From NCBI RefSeq assembly GCF_025195085.2, contig NZ_JANAVY020000005.1, forward strand, positions 1 to 64,000: a stretch of 64,000 nt of DNA, given 5' to 3'. This document shows, piece after piece, positions 51,299-60,628 of the stretch (the stretch's first letter is position 1; each line of letters opens with the position of its first letter). Source of the DNA: Vibrio intestinalis. GTDB lineage: Bacteria > Pseudomonadota > Gammaproteobacteria > Enterobacterales > Vibrionaceae. A model generated the notes under the pieces. The model saw nothing but the letters and a program-made list of their open reading frames with translations. It did no database searches and had not been told where the DNA came from. A program made the translations under genes and the position numbers.

Positions 51299-51338
51299 TT
51301 TGGTATGTTATAACAAGTCATTTATTAAAGGAGTGATA

Positions 51339-52889
51339 ATGAAATTTCTAGGTTGCCTACTTTCTATAGGTTTAGGCATCGCGAGCTTCCAATCTGCCGC
51401 GCAAATTAACTTTTCTTGGACAGTGAATGCTGGGCCAATTAACCCTCATCAAACATCGCCTAATCAGATGTATGCGCAAGCCATGGTTTATGAGCCGTTA
51501 GTCAAATACGCTGAAGGTGGCAAGTTAGTTCCGTGGCTGGCGAAGTCGTGGACTCTATCTGATGACGGCACAGAATACACATTCAAATTACGTGAAGGTG
51601 TAAAGTTTTCAAATGGTGAAGACTTCAACGCGCAAGCGGTCAAACTGAACTTCGAGCAAGTGCTTAAGAATATCGATAAGCATCGTTGGTTAGAGCTGAT
51701 CAACCAAATTGATAAGGTGACGGTTGAAGATGAACTGACCATTACCTTACACCTAAAAACGCCATATTACCCTACCCTACAAGAGCTAACGTTAGTGAGG
51801 CCTGTGCGCTTTATGGCGCCTTCGGCTATGCCTAAAGAAGGCCATACTGGTGAAGGAATTAAGCAACCTATTGGTACTGGCCCTTGGCAGCTCAAAGAGA
51901 CAGTGTTGGGCGTGAAAGATGTGTTTGAGCATAATCCACACTATTGGGGTAAAAAGCCAAACCACCAGCAAGTAGAAGTAGCGGTAATCGCCGATCCTAA
52001 TGCGCGCGCTTTAGCATTTGAAAGCGGCATGGTTAATTTAATCTATGGCCTTGAAGGTCAGATTTCACCTGATACCTTCGACCGTTTCAGTAAAGACCCA
52101 TCGCTACATACTGGCTTATCCGATCCTATTTCGACTCGTTTGATTGCCCTCAATAGCGCCCGCTCGGCAACTCAAGAACTGCCAGTTCGTCAGGCGATGA
52201 ACCACGCCATCAACCGAGATGCGATTGCTAAAGGTATTTTTTACGGCACTGAATCCCCGGCACATACGTTGTTTGCCAGAAATGTGCCTTATTCCGACGT
52301 TCCTCTTACTGACTATCAATACAGCCTGCAACAAGCAAAAAGCTTACTTGATAAAGCCGGCTGGAAACTCGCGTCAGGTTCAGAATATCGAGTGAAAGAC
52401 GGTGAGCAACTGGCTGTTGAGTTGATTTACCACGGTCACGATGCGAACCAAAAGGCGATAGCGGAAGTGATCCAAGCAAACTTTAAGCAAGTGGGTATCA
52501 AACTAAACCTAACTGCGGAAGAGAGAAGCCGTTTCTACAAACGCCAAAAAGCGGGTGAATTTGATCTGATCTTCAACAATACCTGGGGCGCACCATACGA
52601 TCCGCACTCTTTTGTTAGTGGAATGCGCAGACCATCACATGCGGATTATATGGCGCAGGCAGGCTTAGCCATGAAGCCAGAAATAGATAAAAACATCGAT
52701 GCGATTTTATCTAGTACGAACGAAGTTGAGCGTAAAAAACTGTACGCCCAATTACTCACTACCCTGCATGAACAAGCCGTTTACCTGCCTGTCACTTACA
52801 TGCGTATTACCGGCGTCGCTTCGCAAAAGCTCGGTAAATTAAATATGGGCGCAACCGTATTTGATATCCCGTTTGAACAATTAAAATAA
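51339..52889 (+). CDS. nikA: Nickel ABC transporter substrate-binding protein NikA
   Basis: Periplasmic solute-binding protein of 516 residues (family 5). The signal peptide is KFLGCLLSIGLGIASFQSAA. The mature start NFSWTVNAGPINPHQTSPNQ and then MYAQAMVYEPLVKY match E. coli NikA closely, as do HLKTPYYPTLQELTLVRPVRF and NTWGAPYDPHSFVSGMR-type segments. AAAGGAG before the ATG at 51339 decides the start over 51300. It probably binds Ni(II) as a chelate. It leads a five-gene importer operon. Confidence 0.9.
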   Translation: MKFLGCLLSIGLGIASFQSAAQINFSWTVNAGPINPHQTSPNQMYAQAMVYEPLVKYAEGGKLVPWLAKSWTLSDDGTEYTFKLREGVKFSNGEDFNAQAVKLNFEQVLKNIDKHRWLELINQIDKVTVEDELTITLHLKTPYYPTLQELTLVRPVRFMAPSAMPKEGHTGEGIKQPIGTGPWQLKETVLGVKDVFEHNPHYWGKKPNHQQVEVAVIADPNARALAFESGMVNLIYGLEGQISPDTFDRFSKDPSLHTGLSDPISTRLIALNSARSATQELPVRQAMNHAINRDAIAKGIFYGTESPAHTLFARNVPYSDVPLTDYQYSLQQAKSLLDKAGWKLASGSEYRVKDGEQLAVELIYHGHDANQKAIAEVIQANFKQVGIKLNLTAEERSRFYKRQKAGEFDLIFNNTWGAPYDPHSFVSGMRRPSHADYMAQAGLAMKPEIDKNIDAILSSTNEVERKKLYAQLLTTLHEQAVYLPVTYMRITGVASQKLGKLNMGATVFDIPFEQLK

Positions 52890-52900
52890 AGTGATTAAAT

Positions 52901-52918
52901 GCCAGCCGCGAGGCTGGC
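52901..52918 (+). other. Intercistronic hairpin between nikA and nikB
   Basis: GCCAGCC pairs with GGCTGGC around GCGA, with no T run. Such structures often stabilise the upstream message, so binding protein is made in excess over the permease. Confidence 0.65.
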
Positions 52919-52930
52919 AAAGGATTCATC

Positions 52931-53875
52931 ATGTTATCTTTTGTTGTAAAGCGGCTACTGCTTGTCGTTCCCCTATTATGGGCAGTATCGCTTATTATCT
53001 TCCTCTTCTTACGTTTGAGTGGTGCCGAGCCCGCGCTCGCCTACTTGCGCGCTTCTAACATTCCGCTTTCTGATCATTCCATCGCTGAAGCAGAACGTTT
53101 TCTTGGTTTAGATAAACCATTATGGGAGCAATATGGCGAATGGCTCTATAACGCCATTCACCTTGATTTTGGCACGTCATACATGACCGGTCGGCCTGTT
53201 CTTGAAGATTTAATGTACTACCTTCCCGCGACGCTAAAACTGGCCTCATTTGCTTTGATGCTCACTTTACTGCTCTCAATTCCACTAGCGATTTGGGCAG
53301 CACGGTATCGTGACAAATGGCCTGATTTTACTATCCGTGGTTTGGCGTTTATTGGGGTTTCAATCCCTAACTTCTGGTTAGGCTTCTTGTTAGTGTTGCT
53401 GTTTTCTATTCAGTTAAATTGGCTACCACCGATGGGATATGGTGGTTTATCTCACATGTTACTACCAGGCTTTGCTATCGCATTTATGTCGCTATGTATT
53501 AATGCCCGACTACTGCGAGCCAGTATGCTTGAAGTCAGCGGACAGCGACACGTTCGCTATGCGCGTATTCGCGGCATTTCAGATAGCCGAGTAGAACGAA
53601 CGCACATATTACGCAATAGCCTATTGCCGATAGTGACTGCGGCAGGCATGCACATTGGTGAGCTAATTGGTGGCTCACTGGTCGTAGAGAGTATCTTCAG
53701 TTGGCCCGGCGTTGGCCGCTACGCCATCACGGCGATCAGCAATAACGATTACCCAATCATTCAGTGCTTCACCTTGATGATGACGACGATCTTCATCCTT
53801 TGTAACTTAGTGATCGATATTATCTATGCGTGGCTTGACCCAAGAATTCGCTTGGAGGCCGCAGAATGTCAGTAA
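52931..53875 (+). CDS. nikB: Nickel ABC transporter permease NikB
   Basis: 314-residue inner-membrane permease, the same length as E. coli NikB. It has six helices, an N-terminal [20 protein letters not shown] helix and an EAA-like loop ([22 protein letters not shown], about residues 210-235, in part) that contacts the ATPases. It overlaps nikC by 10 bases. Confidence 0.9.
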   Translation: MLSFVVKRLLLVVPLLWAVSLIIFLFLRLSGAEPALAYLRASNIPLSDHSIAEAERFLGLDKPLWEQYGEWLYNAIHLDFGTSYMTGRPVLEDLMYYLPATLKLASFALMLTLLLSIPLAIWAARYRDKWPDFTIRGLAFIGVSIPNFWLGFLLVLLFSIQLNWLPPMGYGGLSHMLLPGFAIAFMSLCINARLLRASMLEVSGQRHVRYARIRGISDSRVERTHILRNSLLPIVTAAGMHIGELIGGSLVVESIFSWPGVGRYAITAISNNDYPIIQCFTLMMTTIFILCNLVIDIIYAWLDPRIRLEAAECQ

Positions 53876-54693
53876 TTCGAAACACACCTATCAGCGCCTT
53901 ATTAGGCTTTGTTGTTCTGGCGATACTGCTATTTATCGCTATATCCGCCCCATGGCTTGCCCCTTATGACCCAAACGCGATTGATCTCACCGAACGATTG
54001 CAAGGCATGAGTAGCGAACATTTACTTGGTACCGATCATCTTGGCCGAGACACGTTTTCTCGCCTAATTACCGCCACATCAGTATCCCTTGGTGCCGTAT
54101 TCGCCACGTTAGCCCTTATGTTGATCATAGGTGTTGGGCTTGGCGGTTTAGCGGGCTTTGTAGGTGGCCGTACCGATCAAATCATCATGCGCACTTGTGA
54201 TGTATTTATGACTTTCCCAACGGTTGTATTGGCGCTCTTTATGGTTGCGATTCTTGGTACAGGGTTAGTCAACGTCATCATCGCTATCGCCGTTACCCAC
54301 TGGGCTTGGTACGCACGTATTGCGCGCAGCCTCGTGTTGTCAGTACGTTCAAGCGATTACTTACGAGCGGCAAAACTGGCTGGCGTTCCGCCCATTGCTC
54401 GCTTTCGGATTCATGTTTTACCCAACATCATGGTTCAGTTAATGGTACTCGCCACATTAGATATCGGCCATGTCATGTTGCATGTGTCGGGTTTGAGCTT
54501 CTTAGGTTTAGGAGTGCAATCTCCAACGCCTGAATGGGGCGTGATGATTAACGATGCTCGTCAGTTCATTTGGAGTAATCCGATGTTGGTCATCTGGCCG
54601 GGATTGGCGATTCTAATCAGTGTTATGGCCTTTAACTTGTTAGGCGATGCGCTAAGGGACAAACTTGACCCTAACTTGGAGCACAGCGGATGA
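53866..54693 (+). CDS. nikC: Nickel ABC transporter permease NikC
   Basis: 275-residue second permease. The family signatures are [16 protein letters not shown] (about residues 50-65) and the EAA loop [20 protein letters not shown] near 165. It overlaps both nikB (10 bases) and nikD (ATGA), indicating coupled translation and a NikB-NikC heterodimer. Confidence 0.9.
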   Translation: MSVIRNTPISALLGFVVLAILLFIAISAPWLAPYDPNAIDLTERLQGMSSEHLLGTDHLGRDTFSRLITATSVSLGAVFATLALMLIIGVGLGGLAGFVGGRTDQIIMRTCDVFMTFPTVVLALFMVAILGTGLVNVIIAIAVTHWAWYARIARSLVLSVRSSDYLRAAKLAGVPPIARFRIHVLPNIMVQLMVLATLDIGHVMLHVSGLSFLGLGVQSPTPEWGVMINDARQFIWSNPMLVIWPGLAILISVMAFNLLGDALRDKLDPNLEHSG

Positions 54694-55448
54694 AACTCGA
54701 ATTAAATAATCTCTACGTCAACGCTGGCGACACTCGGTTAGTCGAAAACATTAGCCTCACCATTGAATCAGGCTCTGTGCTCGCTTTAGTCGGCGCTAGT
54801 GGCTCCGGCAAATCAATCACCTGCTCTGCGCTGTTTGATTTACTGCCCAACAACTTACGCTATGAGTGTGATATTCGACTTGATGATCAGGCTATCAATG
54901 TTCGTTCAATTCGCGGAAAACACCTCTCCTGCATCATGCAAAATCCAGCTAGTGCATTTAATCCATTGCAGACCATGAAACAGCATGGGGTTGAGACCAT
55001 GCAAGCAAGTGGGCAGAAATTTGAGCAAACAACCTTAATTGAGGCGATGCGAGATGCCGGGCTGCAAGATTGCGAAAACACGCTCACACTCTATCCGTTT
55101 CAAATGAGTGGCGGCATGTTACAACGCATGATGCTTGCACTTGCCCTCGTCAGTTGCGCTGAGTTGCTTGTGGCGGATGAACCTACAACTGATCTCGACT
55201 TAGTAGTGCAAGCGCATATTCTCAACCGCTTAGAGCAGATCAGTAAAAAGCGCAATCTCGGTGTATTGTTGGTAACCCATGATTTTGGGGTAGTGGCAAG
55301 AATGGCTGACCACGTGGCGGTAATGTCTGACGGTCAAATTGTCGAACAAGGCTCCGTTGAGCAGATCTTCCACCAGCCTACCCATCCTGCAACAAAAGCG
55401 TTGCTTAATGCACACCTTTCTCTGTACAAGGAGGTCAGCAATGGTTGA
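54690..55448 (+). CDS. nikD: Nickel ABC transporter ATPase NikD
   Basis: 252-residue ATPase. Walker A is GASGSGKSIT (about residues 34-43), the signature QMSGGMLQR (about 146-154) and Walker B LLVADEPTTDLD (about 167-178), followed by the switch His in LVTHDFG. It overlaps nikE by 8 bases. Confidence 0.9.
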   Translation: MKLELNNLYVNAGDTRLVENISLTIESGSVLALVGASGSGKSITCSALFDLLPNNLRYECDIRLDDQAINVRSIRGKHLSCIMQNPASAFNPLQTMKQHGVETMQASGQKFEQTTLIEAMRDAGLQDCENTLTLYPFQMSGGMLQRMMLALALVSCAELLVADEPTTDLDLVVQAHILNRLEQISKKRNLGVLLVTHDFGVVARMADHVAVMSDGQIVEQGSVEQIFHQPTHPATKALLNAHLSLYKEVSNG

Positions 55449-56340
55449 TAAAACGTTTATCTCGGTTCAAGGCGTCGCTAAACGCTACCAGCCGCAAGGC
55501 CTACTTACCAAGCAAGCCACTAAACAAGTGCTGACCGACATTAATCTTGAAATTAAGCAAGGTGAATCGGTCGCTTTGGTTGGCGCAAGTGGCAGCGGAA
55601 AAAGCACGTTATGTCGACTGATATTAGGCTTAGAACCTACCAGTGATGGCAGTATCTTCTATCAAGGGAAACCAATCTCGAACTTTACTAAACAAGATTG
55701 GATTGACTATCGCCAAGAGGTTCAATTGGTATTTCAAGACGCAATTGGTGCGGTAAACCCACGCCAAACCATTGGCCAGATATTAGCAGAGCCTTTGCGT
55801 TATCTACGCAAGCTTTCTAAACAAGAGATTGAATCTGAAAGTCAGCAATTAATGGCCAAAGTTGGACTCGATGCTGATTTACTAGCTCGAAAAGCAGGAC
55901 AATTAAGCGGAGGTCAGTTGCAACGGGTTGGTATTGCACGCGCTCTAGCGGTAAAACCAAAATTGATCGCTCTTGATGAATCCCTATCAAGTTTAGACTT
56001 AGTGCTCCAGCAGCAAATGATTGCCTTGCTCAAATCGATTCAACAAGAATCCGGCACGGCATTTTTACTTATCACCCATGACTTGCGTTTAGTCGATCTG
56101 TTCTGCCATCGAGTTATCGTGCTTGATCAAGGTGAAATTGTTGAAAGTCGCCCAGCAAATACCAATGCACCTTGGCAAAGTGAGATGGGCAAAAAGCTCA
56201 ATGCCGCGATTCTACCCGCTATGCCGGTTGTTAAAGCGAAAGAGCCTGAATCAACCGTGGAAAGGCCACAAATTAAAGAGCGACCATTAAATGCAGGTAC
56301 AGCGAAGCAGAATACTAAACCTCAATGTGATTATGCTTAG
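55441..56340 (+). CDS. nikE: Nickel ABC transporter ATPase NikE
   Basis: 299-residue ATPase starting at ATG 55441 behind an AGGAGG site. Walker A GASGSGKSTL, signature LSGGQLQRVGIARAL and Walker B LIALDESLSSLD are intact. About 45 residues at the C-terminus (Pro/Lys/Glu-rich, after NAAILPAMPVVKAKEPE) exceed the usual NikE length and look disordered. Last gene of the operon. Confidence 0.9.
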   Translation: MVDKTFISVQGVAKRYQPQGLLTKQATKQVLTDINLEIKQGESVALVGASGSGKSTLCRLILGLEPTSDGSIFYQGKPISNFTKQDWIDYRQEVQLVFQDAIGAVNPRQTIGQILAEPLRYLRKLSKQEIESESQQLMAKVGLDADLLARKAGQLSGGQLQRVGIARALAVKPKLIALDESLSSLDLVLQQQMIALLKSIQQESGTAFLLITHDLRLVDLFCHRVIVLDQGEIVESRPANTNAPWQSEMGKKLNAAILPAMPVVKAKEPESTVERPQIKERPLNAGTAKQNTKPQCDYA

Positions 56341-56400
56341 TTATACCTTAGGCATTACTAAAGCTGTAAAATAACTTTCAATACCAGTGACTAGTTAAAG

Positions 56401-56424
56401 GAGAGGCACTATTGCCTCTCTTTC
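56401..56424. terminator. Bidirectional terminator
   Basis: GAGAGGC pairs with GCCTCTC around a 6-base loop and is followed by TTTC. It lies between converging nikE and Nudix genes. Confidence 0.75.
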
Positions 56425-56824
56425 ATTTCAGTATTAGGTGAGCACTTAAACGTTGATACTCTTTTAGCGCAACTTTATCAGCATCAATAGTGACATTGTC
56501 TGGATTGATATCGAACCATTCGACACACTCCGCTTCGAGCGCGGTTATTTCCCCTTGCCACTGAGTAACGACGTAATAGTGAATCAGTTGTAGTTCCGAA
56601 GTTGGGTGGTAAAGAGAGCACAGATATTGAGAGCGCACTGGCGTCACTTGCAGTTCTTCCATCAGTTCTCGCATCAACGTATCTTTCTGCTCTTCTCCCG
56701 ATTCCATATGACCACCGGGAATGTTAGTCATACCGGCATCTGTATCTCGTTCAGCACCACGCTTTTCTAGCAATACCCTATTTTGACTGACAAGCATAAA
56801 CGAAACGCATTGATGAACATCCAT
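56423..56824 (-). CDS. Nudix hydrolase
   Basis: 133-residue pyrophosphohydrolase with a complete Nudix box starting at GGHMESGEE and ending MRELMEELQV (about residues 37-59). MutT-like size. It lies two bases after the GNAT gene and shares its transcript. Substrate unknown. Confidence 0.86.
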   Translation of the reverse strand: MDVHQCVSFMLVSQNRVLLEKRGAERDTDAGMTNIPGGHMESGEEQKDTLMRELMEELQVTPVRSQYLCSLYHPTSELQLIHYYVVTQWQGEITALEAECVEWFDINPDNVTIDADKVALKEYQRLSAHLILK

Positions 56825-56826
56825 TT

Positions 56827-57267
56827 CTATACTGCCTCTCTTCGCATTAAAAGCTCCGACTCACTTTCTTCGACAACCTTAAAGCCATGTCGCGAATAAA
56901 GCTTTCGTGCTGGGTTCGACTTAATCACACTTAGGCCAACTTTTGAACGGGTTTGCGTTGCGCAGTCAATCAAATGTTCAAGCAACTGACTACCAATACG
57001 CTTGCCTTGATATTCGGGTAAAACCTGTAGCTGAACCAAATACCAATAATTCGTATCCTGATCGTAAGTTGCTTTATACAACCCCACAGATTTGCCCTCG
57101 TACTCTATGATCTGTGCGTGTTCGAAATGGTAATGGATCCGCTTTTGATACGCTTCATCACTGATTGGCATGTTGGCACCAATCAAGTATTCCCTCATGG
57201 TTCGATCTCTTAACGTCATTAAAAAATCTAAATCTGAGAATTTGGCTTTACGTAACGAGATTTCCAT
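56827..57267 (-). CDS. GNAT acetyltransferase
   Basis: 146-residue N-acetyltransferase. LQVLPEYQGKRIGSQLLEHL (about residues 79-98) is the acetyl-CoA loop and NPARKLYSRHGFKVV the C-terminal motif. First gene of a two-gene unit with the Nudix gene. It is outside the integron array and has no attC nearby. Confidence 0.86.
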   Translation of the reverse strand: MEISLRKAKFSDLDFLMTLRDRTMREYLIGANMPISDEAYQKRIHYHFEHAQIIEYEGKSVGLYKATYDQDTNYWYLVQLQVLPEYQGKRIGSQLLEHLIDCATQTRSKVGLSVIKSNPARKLYSRHGFKVVEESESELLMRREAV

Positions 57268-57393
57268 ACCTAGCTCCGACGATCAAATTTAGTCATAAAT
57301 TGAGTGTAACAGTCAAAATCAGCCAAGAGTTTCCTTTCCTTAAGTTTCTTTATGAGTGTGACCAAGAGCACCACATCGACCTAACCAAGAGGT

Positions 57394-57864
57394 TCAACAC
57401 TTAATTAAGCCGCCGTGATAGTGCAAGTCGTAAACCTTCTCCTGTTCCAGCTCAATCCATTCGTATCCAGTGAACGAATGAACATCCCCTTTATTGGTGT
57501 CGTGATATCGCCCCCAATTTGTATCAATCACCGAATCACCAAGAAACTCACCTGACTGATAGATTTCAGTTAATGCTGTTATTACCGCATTGCCAGACTT
57601 CTCTCCGTTATAAATATCAGGCCTTAAAATTTTCCCGTAATAGTTCATAGCCCAAACAGGTTCACCTTCAAAATACACCACTTCTTGTCCTAGAAAATCG
57701 GTGCCTCCGAAGTAACTGTCGAGGTATTGAAATGAGCCTCTTTGGTATTGAATATCACTAGCGCCTTTGCGTGAAGGCAAAGATTTAGGAGCGCGCCCGA
57801 TATATGAATTAGCTTTCGCTTCAACAATAAAGCGGTAAAGTTCTTGTTTAGTATAGGATGACAT
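57394..57864 (-). CDS. DUF5680 domain protein
   Basis: 156-residue soluble protein. YRFIVEAKANSYIG, GSFQYLDSYFGGTDFLGQEV and VWAMNYYGKIL are characteristic of DUF5680, a domain often found alone or behind a helix-turn-helix. It is aromatic-rich and its function is unknown. Single gene. Confidence 0.78.
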   Translation of the reverse strand: MSSYTKQELYRFIVEAKANSYIGRAPKSLPSRKGASDIQYQRGSFQYLDSYFGGTDFLGQEVVYFEGEPVWAMNYYGKILRPDIYNGEKSGNAVITALTEIYQSGEFLGDSVIDTNWGRYHDTNKGDVHSFTGYEWIELEQEKVYDLHYHGGLIKC

Positions 57865-57945
57865 ATAACCTCCCGATTAAAGAAGTCATAATAACTGTAT
57901 ATAAACACAGTAACGTCGAGTCATTTCACTTAAATGGAAAAACGC

Positions 57946-58410
57946 TTATTTGATGAGTCGTAAGTCAAACTGGAAATCGAGACGAGTTGCTGATTGCACT
58001 ATGGTATGAGCATCAGGGTGTTGAATGTTGAGTAGGTAGTTTCGTTCACGGGGGACAATAGTAGAAGGTACAGATAAAATAGGGCTTGCTAAGCTTTGAA
58101 GCCATTGATCGCCGAGTTCTGCCGTCTCAATTGGTGCGGGGTTCTCTTGCCAATTTAAAGGTAAATCTGCGTCATCGATGGCTAGACCACTCTGCTGACT
58201 AAAAGCGACTTGATACAATTCGTAACTCGCTAGCAATTCACTATTTTGTAAATGAACCAACATCTCTAACATGGCTAGCGATTCAGAGCCTGCAAGATAG
58301 ACACAACCTTTGCCTTTACTGTTCCACCTGCCGCCATACAAACGAGCGCCTTCGCCATCAAATGCGTTGGCCGCCCATTTTTTACTGACAATCCGGTAGC
58401 CATAAAGCAT
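57946..58410 (-). CDS. RES domain toxin
   Basis: 154-residue toxin of the RES-Xre system. Characterised RES toxins degrade NAD+. The conserved ARLYGGRWNSKGKGCVYLA segment has the RES Arg at about residue 28, Glu is at about 49 (AMLEMLVH) and Ser at about 116 (LSVPSTIVP). Its ATG shares one base with the antitoxin stop (TAATG), so translation is coupled. Confidence 0.9.
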   Translation of the reverse strand: MLYGYRIVSKKWAANAFDGEGARLYGGRWNSKGKGCVYLAGSESLAMLEMLVHLQNSELLASYELYQVAFSQQSGLAIDDADLPLNWQENPAPIETAELGDQWLQSLASPILSVPSTIVPRERNYLLNIQHPDAHTIVQSATRLDFQFDLRLIK

Positions 58411-58853
58411 TAAGAGAAGACCCCATGCTCTAGTCGGCCAATCAAATCAAGCACCGCTTCTGTTTCTGCCGAAGTCGATAACATAGCAATTGGCTTATTA
58501 TTGCCCAACCCAACTACCGAAGTCGTTAACCATTGACGCGCTTTTGCGGCATCTAACTCGAACAAATCGAGACTCACACGATACACTTCCGCAAAACGAT
58601 ACAGCCTATCGCTTTCTTCTTTATTAAAGCGACCTGACTTAGCCCGACGTTGCAGCGTCGCTCTTGGAATTGCTGTTGCATTTGCCACGTCTTGCTTATC
58701 AAAACCTGAGATGCTTGCAAGTTTGCCAAACACCTCAAACGGCAGCCCTTCATGCAATGCTTGATGCAACTTAATGCCGCGAGCAGGCAAGCCTACTTGC
58801 TGCCAAAACGAAGCTTTAGCCGGCGTTGGTTTATAACTTTGGAATGTTTGCAT
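58410..58853 (-). CDS. Xre/DUF2384 antitoxin of the RES-Xre pair
   Basis: 147-residue antitoxin. The helix-turn-helix part is KQDVANATAIPRATLQRRAK (about residues 52-71) and the C-terminal DUF2384 toxin-binding part runs from about 85. GGAGG seven bases before ATG 58853 decides the start over 58868. It sits immediately downstream of a perfect inverted repeat, its likely autorepression site. Confidence 0.88.
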   Translation of the reverse strand: MQTFQSYKPTPAKASFWQQVGLPARGIKLHQALHEGLPFEVFGKLASISGFDKQDVANATAIPRATLQRRAKSGRFNKEESDRLYRFAEVYRVSLDLFELDAAKARQWLTTSVVGLGNNKPIAMLSTSAETEAVLDLIGRLEHGVFS

Positions 58854-58865
58854 CGCCACCTCCAT

Positions 58866-58894
58866 CATTTGATATATTCATTATGTATCAAATG
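58866..58894. promoter_or_regulatory. Operator of the RES-Xre operon
   Basis: CATTTGATA and TATCAAATG form a perfect 9-bp inverted repeat with an 11-base spacer, ending 13 bases from the antitoxin ATG. It is a strong candidate for toxin-antitoxin autoregulation. Confidence 0.75.
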
Positions 58895-59175
58895 AGCAAA
58901 AGCACCAAGCAATATTGTTTGTTTTCTATACACAGACTAAAAACGGCCACATTGTAAATTTGGGCGTCACGCCAATAATCTCGATACCATCAGCACGAAC
59001 AATCCTACCTAAGTCACTGACACAACGTTGTTATTCACGATAATCTAGTTTGTAACAATCAAAAGCCGCCTTGTACAACAAGGGAACAAACCATTGCCGC
59101 GCTAAAGTGCAAATTGTACCTGCGGCAATCTATGCTAAACACTGAGGTAAAGGATTTGGTACAGGGAGCGTATCT
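58895..59175. other. Intergenic region before pxpA
   Basis: No gene is seen. The region must carry the pxpABC promoter. GGGAG stands nine bases before the pxpA ATG. Confidence 0.4.
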
Positions 59176-59919
59176 ATGACACAACGACGCCTCACCTTAA
59201 ATTGCGACATGGGTGAAAGTTTTGGTAGTTGGACTAAAGGGCAAGATGACAAAGTGATGCCACTCATCGACATGGCAAACATTGCCTGTGGGTTTCATGC
59301 ATCGGATCCCGTCACGATGGCGAACACAGTTAAGCTCGCAGTTCGGCATCAAGTCAGTGTTGGCGCGCATCCTAGCTACCCTGATCTCGTTGGCTTTGGT
59401 CGGCGCAGTATGACCCTTTCCGCCGAGGAAATCACTTACTCTGTTATCTACCAGGTGGGCGCTCTTAAGGCGGTTTGCGAAAGCTTCAATCATAGCGTTG
59501 ACTACATCAAACCCCATGGCGCGCTCTATAACGATATGATGCGCGATATTGCTGTTTTTGAATCGATTGTCGATGCAGCTGCAAGTTTTAACCTACCTAT
59601 CATGATGCTCGCGCAACAAAACAACAGTGACTATTTCGATATTGCCGAGCGCTACGATGTCCCACTGTTATTCGAAGCCTTTGCCGATCGCGCTTATTTG
59701 GTTGATGGCAGCCTTGCCCCTAGAGAACAAGCAGGCTCAGTATTAACACGCCAAGAAGACATCATTGGCCAAGTGCTGCAAATCGTCAATTATGGCAAGG
59801 TACGCACCATAGACGGTTACACCTTAGATATTGAAGCAGACACTATTTGCGTGCATGGCGACAACCCCGCGGCGCTTCAAACGCTAATTGAGCTCAAACA
59901 ACAATTAGGCAGAGGTTAA
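59176..59919 (+). CDS. pxpA: 5-oxoprolinase subunit A
   Basis: 247-residue LamB/YcsF family subunit of the ATP-dependent enzyme that opens 5-oxoproline (pyroglutamate) to glutamate. LNCDMGESFGSW, NIACGFHASDP, GAHPSYPDLVGFGRR and YIKPHGALYNDM are family blocks in order. First gene of pxpABC, one base before pxpB. Confidence 0.93.
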   Translation: MTQRRLTLNCDMGESFGSWTKGQDDKVMPLIDMANIACGFHASDPVTMANTVKLAVRHQVSVGAHPSYPDLVGFGRRSMTLSAEEITYSVIYQVGALKAVCESFNHSVDYIKPHGALYNDMMRDIAVFESIVDAAASFNLPIMMLAQQNNSDYFDIAERYDVPLLFEAFADRAYLVDGSLAPREQAGSVLTRQEDIIGQVLQIVNYGKVRTIDGYTLDIEADTICVHGDNPAALQTLIELKQQLGRG

Positions 59920-59920
59920 T

Positions 59921-60628
59921 ATGGACGACTTCCGCTATCGTATTGAACCTATCTCCGAAACCGCGTTGATGGTTCGATTTGTTCACCCTTCGAGCAAATC
60001 GCTATCAATGGCGATCGGCTACATTGCCAATGAAATCTATCGTCAGCATGCGCACTTTATAATGAATGCGACACCAGCTTACGACTCTATCTTGGTCGAT
60101 TATTTACCTAATCGAATTAGCCCCAGCGCGCTTACCAAAGCCATTGAAGCAATCATTGACCACTACCAGCCTACGCAAATAGCGACCAAGCGCGAAGTGA
60201 TACCACTACCAGTCTATTATGATAGTCAAGTGGGCCCTGATTTAGCCTTGTATAAAGATAGAGGCTTATCCCTTGATGACGTTATCGCCCTACACACTGA
60301 GCGCACCTATTTCGTGAGTGCCATTGGTTTTTCGGCAGGTTTCGCCTTTTTGAGTGATGTTCCACCCGAACTAGAACACCCACGCCAATCCACACCAAGG
60401 CTGAATGTACCAAAAGGCAGCGTGGCTATTGCTGGCAGTAAAACCGCCATCTATCCGAGTGCTTCACCAGGTGGTTGGAACATTATAGGTAATTGCCCAA
60501 TTGATCTTTATGACCCTAACCAGACACCGGTAACACCGTTTTCTATAGGTGCGGAAGTGAAGTTCTATTCGATTGATAAAGCGACATTTATTGAATTTGG
60601 TGGCCAAATACATGAGGGTTGGAAATGA
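59921..60628 (+). CDS. pxpB: 5-oxoprolinase subunit B
   Basis: 235-residue subunit with the KipI/allophanate hydrolase subunit 1 fold. IPVYYD-type strand PLPVYYDSQVGPDL, IGFSAGFAFLSDVP and GSVAIAGSKTAIYP are conserved. It acts with PxpC, and its stop overlaps the pxpC ATG (ATGA). Confidence 0.92.
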   Translation: MDDFRYRIEPISETALMVRFVHPSSKSLSMAIGYIANEIYRQHAHFIMNATPAYDSILVDYLPNRISPSALTKAIEAIIDHYQPTQIATKREVIPLPVYYDSQVGPDLALYKDRGLSLDDVIALHTERTYFVSAIGFSAGFAFLSDVPPELEHPRQSTPRLNVPKGSVAIAGSKTAIYPSASPGGWNIIGNCPIDLYDPNQTPVTPFSIGAEVKFYSIDKATFIEFGGQIHEGWK

